DNA from: Chloroflexota bacterium
GTDB taxonomy: Bacteria; Chloroflexota; Limnocylindria; P2-11E
Direction of reading: 5' to 3'
Assembly (NCBI GenBank): GCA_005882255.1
Contig: VBEZ01000178.1
Span: 1 to 49,871 of the forward strand
Length of the DNA stretch: 49,871 nt
Shown here: in pieces, positions 43,153 through 49,871 of the stretch
How the letters are laid out: every line of letters starts with the position of its first letter
Numbering within the stretch: the stretch's first letter is position 1
Made by a program: the position numbers and the translations under genes
Notes under the pieces: model-generated
Database searches by the model: none
Told to the model about the DNA's origin: nothing
What the model saw: only the letters and a program-made list of their open reading frames with translations

Positions 43153-44060
43153 GCCTTGGCGACATCCTTTGGGTCCTGCTTGTCGACCTCGACGAGCTTG
43201 TTCATGCCAGTGAGCTCAGCGGTCGTGAGCTTCGGCGCGATGGAATTGATGGTCTTCTTGAAGTCGTCGCCGGCCTTGGTCAGGTAATCGTTGCGTACCA
43301 CCGGCGCGACGTTGTCCGACAGCTGGAGCTGCTTGTCGTCGTCGAGGAGCACGAAGCCACGCACGGCGATCGTCGCGTCGCTGGTGAAGAGCAGCCCGAC
43401 GTCGATCTGTCCGCCGACCAGCGCCTGGACCGTGAGCGGACCGCCGGTGTCGAGCGCCTTGAAGTCCTTGAAGGTGATGCCGTACTTGGTCTTCAGACCT
43501 TGCGCGCAAAACTCGCGGTTCGGGCACTCGGCCGGACCACCGAGCACGAGCTGGTTACCGACCGGCGCGAGATCGGAAAGCTTCGCAAGCTTGAGCTTGT
43601 CGGCGGTCGCCTTGGTCACGACGAAGCCGTTCTGGTCGACCGCGGGGGCGTAGTCGAGGACCGTGACGCCCTTGGACGTCAGAGCCTTCTGCAGGGTCGC
43701 GAGGGTCTGCTTCGGATCGGTCGACCCGGTCGCGGTCTTGTCGACGAACGCCAGGAGCGTCGCGAGGTAGTCCGCCTCCAGGTCGATCTGGCCGCTCTGG
43801 AGCGCGGGGAACACGATCTCGCGCGCGCCGAGGTTGAACTTGCGCGTGACGGTGTACCCGTTGGCCTCGAGGACCTGGCTGTACAGCTCGCCAAGGACGA
43901 GCTGCTCGCTGAAGTTCGTCGAGCCGATGGTGATCGCTGGTTTCGTTCCGCCGGTGCCGGCACCGCCGCAGGCGCTCGCGACAAGTGCCGCCACGATGAA
44001 GGGGATCGCGACGCGGATGGCTCGCTTCAACTGGGAAACTCCTTCCGGGCCGCAGCGCAT
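43122..44060 (-). CDS. opuCC: Glycine betaine/osmoprotectant ABC transporter substrate-binding lipoprotein
   Basis: Lipobox LVASACGG; ITIGSTNFSEQLVLGELYSQVLEANGYTVTRKFNLGAREIVFPALQSGQIDLEADYLATLL; gene order ATPase-permease-permease-SBP. Confidence 0.9.
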   Translation of the reverse strand: MRCGPEGVSQLKRAIRVAIPFIVAALVASACGGAGTGGTKPAITIGSTNFSEQLVLGELYSQVLEANGYTVTRKFNLGAREIVFPALQSGQIDLEADYLATLLAFVDKTATGSTDPKQTLATLQKALTSKGVTVLDYAPAVDQNGFVVTKATADKLKLAKLSDLAPVGNQLVLGGPAECPNREFCAQGLKTKYGITFKDFKALDTGGPLTVQALVGGQIDVGLLFTSDATIAVRGFVLLDDDKQLQLSDNVAPVVRNDYLTKAGDDFKKTINSIAPKLTTAELTGMNKLVEVDKQDPKDVAKAWLKKQGLIK

Positions 44061-44108
44061 GTCTCTCGGCCCTCGCTGGCAGTATCGCCCGCCGCGCGGG
44101 CTACCACC

Positions 44109-44810
44109 TCACAACGCTCCCTGTTGGACACGTATGCCCGGGGAGACCGCCGCGCGCTCGAATGTACCGAACGCGACTTCCACGGCGATGGCGAGAAGCG
44201 CGACCAGCAGCGCGCCGGCGAACAACCGGTCGTACTCCTGTAGCGCCAGGCCGTCCACGATGTAGCGGCCAAGACCGCCGAAGGCGACCAGGGCCCCGAG
44301 GGTCGCGGTGGCGACGACGTTGACGGCGGCGGTGCGGATCCCCGCGAGGATCAGCGGCAGCGCGAGCGGCAGCTCGATCCGGCGCAGGATCCCGGCCTCA
44401 CCGAGACCCATCCCACGGGCGGCCTCGGTGACGTCGCCGTCGACGCCGCGGACCGCGACGTACGCGTTGGTGAGGACCGGCGGGATCGCGAGCGGGATGA
44501 GCGCGAGGAACGTCGGCCAAAAGCCGAGCCCGTTCGCCGCACCGAGCAGCGTGCCCGCGATCGGGATCGCGAGGGCGATCGCGGCGAGCGACGGGATCGC
44601 GCGGCCGACGTTCGCGACGTTCACCGCGATGAAGCCGAAGCGGCCGGTGTGCCCGAGGTAGAGCCCGACCGGCAACGCGAGGAGCACGCCCACCAGCACG
44701 GCGAGGCCGGAGACCTCGAGATGCTCGAGGACCCGCGTCTGGACCGCGTCGCTTCCCTGGTAGTGCGCGGGATCGGCGAACCAACGGGCGACGTCGCCGA
44801 GAAGCGTCAT
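44109..44810 (-). CDS. opuCD: Osmoprotectant ABC transporter permease
   Basis: RVLEHLEVSGLAVLVGVLLALPVGLYLGHTGRFGFIAVNVANVGRAIPSLAAIALAIP...VTEAARGMGLGEAGILRRIELPLALPLILAGIRTA. Confidence 0.9.
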   Translation of the reverse strand: MTLLGDVARWFADPAHYQGSDAVQTRVLEHLEVSGLAVLVGVLLALPVGLYLGHTGRFGFIAVNVANVGRAIPSLAAIALAIPIAGTLLGAANGLGFWPTFLALIPLAIPPVLTNAYVAVRGVDGDVTEAARGMGLGEAGILRRIELPLALPLILAGIRTAAVNVVATATLGALVAFGGLGRYIVDGLALQEYDRLFAGALLVALLAIAVEVAFGTFERAAVSPGIRVQQGAL

Positions 44811-45460
44811 GCGGCACGCGCCCAGGGCGTGAGTCGGCGCTGGAGCAGCACGAGCAGCGCGTCGGCAAGGATGGCGAGCGCCACCGACAGCACCGCGCCG
44901 GCGATGAGCTCGGTCGTGAAGAAGCGCTGGATCCCGATGAGGATCAGAAACCCGAAGCCGCCCTGTCCGATCAGTGACGTGACGGTGACGAGGCCGATCG
45001 TGCTGATGGTCGCGAGCCGGACCCCGGCGATGATGACTGCCAGGGCAAGCGGCAGCTCGATGCGCCACAGCACCTCGCGTGGCGCGTAGCCCATCCCGAC
45101 CGCCGCCTCGCGCACGTCGGCAGGCACGCCGCGGATGCCGCGGACGATGTTGCGGACGAGGATGAGCAGCGTGTAGCTGACGAGGCCGATCTCAGCCGTG
45201 ACCACGGTGAGCCCCGTGTATGGGATGAGGAGCGCGAACAGCGCGAGGCTCGGGATCGTGTACATGGTCCCGGTCACGGCGGTGATCGGGCCTTCGGTGC
45301 GCGGCGCGCGGAGGATGAGCAGAGACAGCGCGAACGCGATGACGAAGCCGACGCCGACCGCGATCACGGTGAGCTCGACGTGCTCCCCCAAGCGGAACGC
45401 GAACTCGTCGAGGTGGCTCGCGATCCAGTCCCAGCGGATGAGCGGCTCGCCTTCGGTCAT
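44807..45460 (-). CDS. opuCB: Osmoprotectant ABC transporter permease
   Basis: LGEHVELTVIAVGVGFVIAFALSLLILRAP...TGTMYTIPSLALFALLIPYTGLTVVTAEIGLVSYTLLILVRNIVRGIRGVPADVREAAVGMGY. Confidence 0.9.
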   Translation of the reverse strand: MTEGEPLIRWDWIASHLDEFAFRLGEHVELTVIAVGVGFVIAFALSLLILRAPRTEGPITAVTGTMYTIPSLALFALLIPYTGLTVVTAEIGLVSYTLLILVRNIVRGIRGVPADVREAAVGMGYAPREVLWRIELPLALAVIIAGVRLATISTIGLVTVTSLIGQGGFGFLILIGIQRFFTTELIAGAVLSVALAILADALLVLLQRRLTPWARAA

Positions 45461-45476
45461 TCGTCGCGGCCTTCTA

Positions 45477-46451
45477 TCACGTGTCGTCTCGGATCATGCG
45501 CCCGATGGTCGACAGCGTTAGAACGCCGAGATAACGGTCTCGGTCCACGACTATTCCGACCTGAGCTTCGCTCGCGAGCATGCGTACGAGCGCGTCGCGA
45601 AGCGTGCTCGCCGGCGACAGGATCGGCGCGTTCGGCGATACGGCGGCCCGCGCAACGGTCGTGTCCAGGTCCACGCCGCCGACGGTGAGCAGCACCAGGC
45701 GCTTGAGTCCGCGATCGGAGCCCACGAACTCGGCGACGAAGGCGTTCACCGGATGTGCGAGGAGCTCGGCCGGCGGCGCGTATTGCACGAGCTTGCCGCC
45801 GCGCATCACCGCGACGCGATCCCCGAGCTTGATCGCCTCATCGATGTCGTGCGTGACGAAGAGCACGGTCGTGCCTTGGTCGCGCTGGATCCGAAGGAAT
45901 TCGTTCTGAAGCCGATCGCGGACGATCGGGTCGACCGCGCCGAACGGTTCATCCATGAGCATCACCGGCGGCTCCGCGGCGAGAGCTCGCGCGACGCCGA
46001 CGCGCTGGCGCTCGCCGCCGGAGAGCTGGGCCGGATAGCGAAGGGCGAACCGCGACGGCTCGAGACCGACGAGCGCGAGCAGCTGCTCGGTCCGCGCGGC
46101 GATGCGCTCCTTCGGCCACCCGAGCAGCCGCGGCACGGTGCCGACGTTCTCCGCGATGGTCTGATGCGGAAAGAGCCCGACCTGCTGGATCACGTAGCCG
46201 ATACGACGTCGCAGCGCGGTCGGCTCCTCGCGAAGCACGTCTCGCCCGTCGATCAGGATGGATCCGCCGGTCGGCTCGATGAGCCGGTTGACCATCTTCA
46301 GCGACGTCGTCTTGCCCGAGCCGCTGGGCCCGACGAGGACGCAGATCCTTCCGGCCGGGACCTTGAACGACAGCTGGTCGACGGCCAGCTGTCCGGCGTA
46401 GCGCTTGGAGACGTCGCGGAACTCCACCGTCGCGCCGCGCGTGCTCGCCAC
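45477..46451 (-). CDS. opuCA: Osmoprotectant ABC transporter ATP-binding protein with C-terminal CBS-like region
   Basis: VLVGPSGSGKTTSLKMVNRLIEPTGGSILIDGRDV...QLSGGERQRVGVARALAAEPPVMLMDEPFGAVDPIVR. GTG 46451 preferred over 46499, to leave room for the divergent gene. Confidence 0.92.
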   Translation of the reverse strand: MASTRGATVEFRDVSKRYAGQLAVDQLSFKVPAGRICVLVGPSGSGKTTSLKMVNRLIEPTGGSILIDGRDVLREEPTALRRRIGYVIQQVGLFPHQTIAENVGTVPRLLGWPKERIAARTEQLLALVGLEPSRFALRYPAQLSGGERQRVGVARALAAEPPVMLMDEPFGAVDPIVRDRLQNEFLRIQRDQGTTVLFVTHDIDEAIKLGDRVAVMRGGKLVQYAPPAELLAHPVNAFVAEFVGSDRGLKRLVLLTVGGVDLDTTVARAAVSPNAPILSPASTLRDALVRMLASEAQVGIVVDRDRYLGVLTLSTIGRMIRDDT

Positions 46452-46491
46452 CGTTGGAGGATATGAGCGCGCGAGGCGTATCGTCGGAAAG

Positions 46492-46764
46492 GTGACCAAC
46501 GAGACGCAGCTCTGCGCACACCTGCGAGCGGCGAAGGATCACGCGCCGAACACGCCGCGCGGATGCGAGGAGTGTCTGAAGACCGGCGACAGCTGGGTGC
46601 ACCTACGCCTGTGCCTGGCGTGCGGCCACGTCGGCTGCTGCGACGATTCGCCGAATCGGCACGCAACCAAGCACTACCGAGCGACGACGCATCCGGTCAT
46701 TCGCTCATTCGAGAAGGGGGAGCGCTGGCGTTACTGCTATCCCGACGACCTCTTCGTCGAGTGA
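46492..46764 (+). CDS. UBP-type zinc finger domain protein
   Basis: CAHLRAAKDHAPNTPRGCEECLKTGDSWVHLRLCLACGHVGCCDDSPNRHATKHYRATTHPVIRSFEKGERWRYCYPDD; full Cys/His set. Confidence 0.88.
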   Translation: MTNETQLCAHLRAAKDHAPNTPRGCEECLKTGDSWVHLRLCLACGHVGCCDDSPNRHATKHYRATTHPVIRSFEKGERWRYCYPDDLFVE

Positions 46765-46830
46765 CCTACTGCGGCGTGAGCGGCAGCGCGCACGCCATGC
46801 GGATCGGGCGGCGAAGGCCAGCGCGATGTC

Positions 46831-47433
46831 CTAACGCGCGCTCTTGATGCGGTCCTTGTAGTACTTCCGAACCTTATCCACCTTCGGGCGTGCAGTGAAC
46901 AGGATGTAAGGGTTCGTTGGATTCCGCGCGGCGTAGTCCTGGTGGTACGCCTCAGCCTCGTAGAAGCGGTCGAGCGGGACGACCTCGGTGACAATGGGCC
47001 GGTCGAAGACCTTGGCCGCATCAAGTTGCTTGATGTACGCCTCGGCAACACCTTTCTGTTCGTCATCGGCGTAAAAGATGACCGATCGGTACTGCCGCCC
47101 TACGTCGGGACCTTGTCGGTCGCGGGTCGTCGGGTCGTGTGCGATCGAGAAAAAGACCTTCAGGATCTGTCCAAAGCTCATCTTCGAGGGATCGAAGCGC
47201 ACCTCGACGGCCTCGGCGTGGTCGGTGCGACCGCCAGAAACGGTTTCGTAGTCCGCCGAGTTGGACGTACCCCCGGCGTAGCCGTTCGTCACGGACGTGA
47301 CTCCGTCCAATTGCCGGTAGACGGCCTCGACGCACCAAAAACAGCCGCCGGCGAGGACCGCCGTCTGCTCGTTCTTGCTCGACGCAGCGGCGTCACGTAG
47401 CGGGTCAGGGAATTGTTCGGGAGACACGTTCAC
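46831..47433 (-). CDS. msrA: Peptide-methionine (S)-S-oxide reductase
   Basis: AVLAGGCFWCVEAVYRQLDGVTSVTNGYAGG...VEVRFDPSKMSFGQILKVFFSIAHDPTTRDRQGPDVGRQYRSVIFY. Confidence 0.95.
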   Translation of the reverse strand: MNVSPEQFPDPLRDAAASSKNEQTAVLAGGCFWCVEAVYRQLDGVTSVTNGYAGGTSNSADYETVSGGRTDHAEAVEVRFDPSKMSFGQILKVFFSIAHDPTTRDRQGPDVGRQYRSVIFYADDEQKGVAEAYIKQLDAAKVFDRPIVTEVVPLDRFYEAEAYHQDYAARNPTNPYILFTARPKVDKVRKYYKDRIKSAR

Positions 47434-47485
47434 GCCTCTCAGGCTACCTGCTCGCGGTAAGGAGCGGCTCAGGCACGCCTTGAGG

Positions 47486-49057
47486 TCAGCCCAGCTGATA
47501 TGCGGACGGATCGACATGTGCCGCGATGAGCGTTGGAGAGTCGGGCGAGCGCGCGCGTAGCGCTTTTTGGCACTCGGCGACGGTCCGCACGTCGTGCCCC
47601 TTGATGCCGAAGCCTTTCGCGAGCGCCACGTAGTCGAGGCCGCCGAACGTGGTCCCGGTCACCGGATAGCCCTTCCGCTCCTGGTTCGCCTTGATCTGCG
47701 ACAGCGCGTCGTCGGCGAGCACGATGACGGTGACGCCGAGCTTCTCGCGCACCGCGGTCTCGAGCTCGGCCATCACCATCGCGAAGCCGCCGTCGCCGAG
47801 CACGCACGCCACCTCCCGGTCGCGGTGCAGCAGCTTCAGCCCGAGCGCGGCCGCGAGCCCATAGCCCATCGACGAAAGGCCGTTCGACATGAAGAACGTC
47901 TTCGGCTGGTACATCGCCAGGCACTGACCGGTGACGGCCTTGTTGTAGCCGACGTCGCAGGTCACGAGCGCGTCCTCCGGTAGCACGGCGCGCAGCTCCG
48001 TCAGTACCTGCTGCGACGTGAGCCGGTCGCGCTTCGGCGTCACGAACGCGCGGAACGACTCGCGGAAGACGCGCACCTCTTTTGGCGAGCGCTTCGGCGT
48101 GGGCTTGCCGGCGACCGAGCGAAGGACCTCGATCCCTTCGCGCACCGGGCCGACGATCTCCGCGGCGCTGTGGTAGTTGCGATCGTCGTTCGGCAGCGGA
48201 CCGAGGTGGATCACGCTCGCCGTGGCGGCCCAATCGCGGTCGAACTCGACCGGGTCGAATCCGATCATGAGGACGAGGTCGGAACCGTCGATGTACTCGT
48301 AGAGCCTGGCGGTGCCGAGCATCTCGATCGTCCCGAGAAAGAGTGCATGGTCCTCACGGAACACGCCCTTCGCCTTGGGGCTGACGATCACCGGGATGCC
48401 CCATTCCTCCGCCAGGTTCCGCAGCTCGCCCGCGGTGCCGCCGTCGTTCGCGTCCATCCCCGCAAGGATCACCGGCCGCCGGCACTCGTGGAGAAGCTGC
48501 GCGGCTCGACCGGCCGCGACGCGATCGACCGCCGCGCTGACATCGTTCCCGCGACGCGACAAGATGCGAGACGCTCCATCGTGTCCTCCTGCTGCAGCCT
48601 GACGCGGAACGTCGCTCGGTACCTCGATATAGACCGGACCGCGTCGCGGCTGCAGCGACTCGCGAAGCGCGCGATCGATGACCTCCGCGGCGTTCGACGC
48701 ACTGAGGCGCGCCTGCCATTTCGTGATCGGCGCGAAGAGCGCGCGCAGGTCGAGCTTCTGATGCGTCGCGATCTCGAGACGGTCGACGGGAAGCTGGCCG
48801 GTGAACGCGATGAGCGGCGCGCGGTCGAGGTAGGCCTGCGCGACTCCGGTCACGAGATTCGTCGCGCCGGGCCCCAGGGTCGCGATGCACGCACCGGGGA
48901 CACCGCTCGCGCTCGCCATCGCCTCGGCCATGAACCCGGCGGACGTCTCGTGCCGCGTGAGGACGAACTCGAGCCCGGCCTCGCGGAAGCCCTCGATGAG
49001 ATCGACGACCTCGCCGCCCGGATGGCCGGTGACGTAGCGCACGCCCGCGGCGCGCAA
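47486..49057 (-). CDS. Thiamine pyrophosphate-dependent enzyme (acetolactate synthase-like)
   Basis: VTGHPGGEVVDLIEGFREAGLEFVLTRHETSAGFMAEAMASASGVPGACIATLGPGATNLVTGVAQAYLDRAPLIAFTGQ; VLGDGGFAMVMAELETAVREKLGVTVIVLADDALSQIK. Exact start uncertain. Confidence 0.92.
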   Translation of the reverse strand: MRAAGVRYVTGHPGGEVVDLIEGFREAGLEFVLTRHETSAGFMAEAMASASGVPGACIATLGPGATNLVTGVAQAYLDRAPLIAFTGQLPVDRLEIATHQKLDLRALFAPITKWQARLSASNAAEVIDRALRESLQPRRGPVYIEVPSDVPRQAAAGGHDGASRILSRRGNDVSAAVDRVAAGRAAQLLHECRRPVILAGMDANDGGTAGELRNLAEEWGIPVIVSPKAKGVFREDHALFLGTIEMLGTARLYEYIDGSDLVLMIGFDPVEFDRDWAATASVIHLGPLPNDDRNYHSAAEIVGPVREGIEVLRSVAGKPTPKRSPKEVRVFRESFRAFVTPKRDRLTSQQVLTELRAVLPEDALVTCDVGYNKAVTGQCLAMYQPKTFFMSNGLSSMGYGLAAALGLKLLHRDREVACVLGDGGFAMVMAELETAVREKLGVTVIVLADDALSQIKANQERKGYPVTGTTFGGLDYVALAKGFGIKGHDVRTVAECQKALRARSPDSPTLIAAHVDPSAYQLG

Positions 49058-49092
49058 ACGCTCGCCGACCAGACGCGCGACCGTCGGCTCGG

Positions 49093-49554
49093 TCAGACCG
49101 AGACCCGGTCACGGAGGAACAGCCACGCTCCGATGACGACGAGGATGATCGGCCAGGCCTGCTGGATCGTCCGCCCGCCCTCGTCGCCGAAGGCACCGCC
49201 CGCGCCGGCGATGATCGTGAAGATCGCGCCCGGGATCAGCGGCCACCACCGCGCTCGCTGAGGCGAACGGCGCGCTGCTAGGTCGACACCGTAGATCGCA
49301 AGGAACCCCATGCCGAGGCCGAGCACCACCGCCTCGCGGGTGACGGCGAAGTCCTGGAGGATGATGCCGGCGCCGAGCCCGGTGAGGATGCCGGCCGCGA
49401 TGAGCAGCCCGTAGCGACGGGTCGCGGCGTACGCGGCGACGAAGACGAGTCCGATCACGAGGACGATCACGTCGGCGTCGAGGTGCAGCCACTGGATGGC
49501 GAACAGCGTCGCGCCGATCACGATCAGGATGACGCCCGGTAGCCAACCGCTCAT
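49093..49554 (-). CDS. Hypothetical membrane protein
   Basis: Repeated hydrophobic helices (LPGVILIVIGATLFAI..., VIVLVIGLVFVAAYAATRRYGLLIAAGILTGLGAGIIL); ATG 49554 preferred over TTG 49569. Confidence 0.65.
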   Translation of the reverse strand: MSGWLPGVILIVIGATLFAIQWLHLDADVIVLVIGLVFVAAYAATRRYGLLIAAGILTGLGAGIILQDFAVTREAVVLGLGMGFLAIYGVDLAARRSPQRARWWPLIPGAIFTIIAGAGGAFGDEGGRTIQQAWPIILVVIGAWLFLRDRVSV

Positions 49555-49670
49555 ATCACGCACGAGCAAAGCATCACCCGTCCGGGTGAAACCTCAAGGG
49601 GAGGGACCCCGCTCCCCTGTACGGGGGATGCCGGTCGGGGGATGCGGGCCTACGGTCCCGGCAGGAGAGC

Positions 49671-49871
49671 ATGGTCACCTGGGAGATGCCCGATGGCACC
49701 GAGTTCCGATACCTCGGTATCGGCGTATCCGACGCCGCCCTCCGGGAATTCGTGCTCCGCTTCATGTCCAGCGAGGCCATGTCCTGGGACGCCTCGACCT
49801 GGGACGACCGGCAGCTCGAGCTCGCCTTCCTGCGGCGTTTCGGCGAGACGATCAAGGTGCTGCGGGAGAAG
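49671..49871 (+). CDS. Hypothetical protein, N-terminal part (3' truncated by window edge)
   Basis: ATG 49671 with SD caggaga; MVTWEMPDGTEFRYLGIGVSDAALREFVLRFMSSEAMSWDASTWDDRQLELAFLRRFGETIKVLREK open to the edge. Confidence 0.5.
   Translation, partial: MVTWEMPDGTEFRYLGIGVSDAALREFVLRFMSSEAMSWDASTWDDRQLELAFLRRFGETIKVLREK

Noticed and set aside
49574-49855. 93-aa minus-strand ORF at the window end
   Set aside because: The plus-strand ORF from 49671 has an SD and a more protein-like composition; the minus ORF is Arg/Ser-rich shadow.
1-49871. CRISPR arrays, transposases, integrases, prophage or toxin-antitoxin modules
   Set aside because: None recognised in the ORF translations or by eye on either strand; short GC-rich repeats are compositional.

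Overview
High-GC bacterial chromosomal window (49.9 kb), densely coding. I saw no rRNA, tRNA, CRISPR array, integrase or IS element. I support about 45 CDS. They include a TetR/oxidoreductase divergon, an ArsR-AHSA1-VOC cluster, a DGPF/ECF-sigma pair, two dipeptide-type ABC operons without ATPase genes, and a membrane protein/heme-peroxidase fusion followed by a dual-receiver membrane protein. Further on are a deoC-ALDH-ALDH-like operon, a tandem dynamin-like GTPase pair, a nucleotidyl cyclase-ATPase-TPR protein divergent from a cNMP-binding/flavoprotein pair, an OpuC-type osmoprotectant transporter, MsrA and a TPP enzyme. The most noteworthy items are: (1) a permease frameshifted with apparent loss of a conserved segment; (2) a heme peroxidase with Leu at the expected distal His position, fused in frame behind a polytopic membrane domain with an internal Tat motif and SD; (3) a REC-MshEN-like-REC-TM-GAF protein with no recognisable output domain; (4) a flavoprotein ORF with no canonical start codon, overlapping a cNMP-binding gene and divergent from a nucleotidyl cyclase; (5) an ALDH-like protein lacking the catalytic region; (6) operators embedded in promoters and near-leaderless starts; (7) a structured leader in front of a GYD gene. 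All family calls come from reading motifs by eye; no database search was run.
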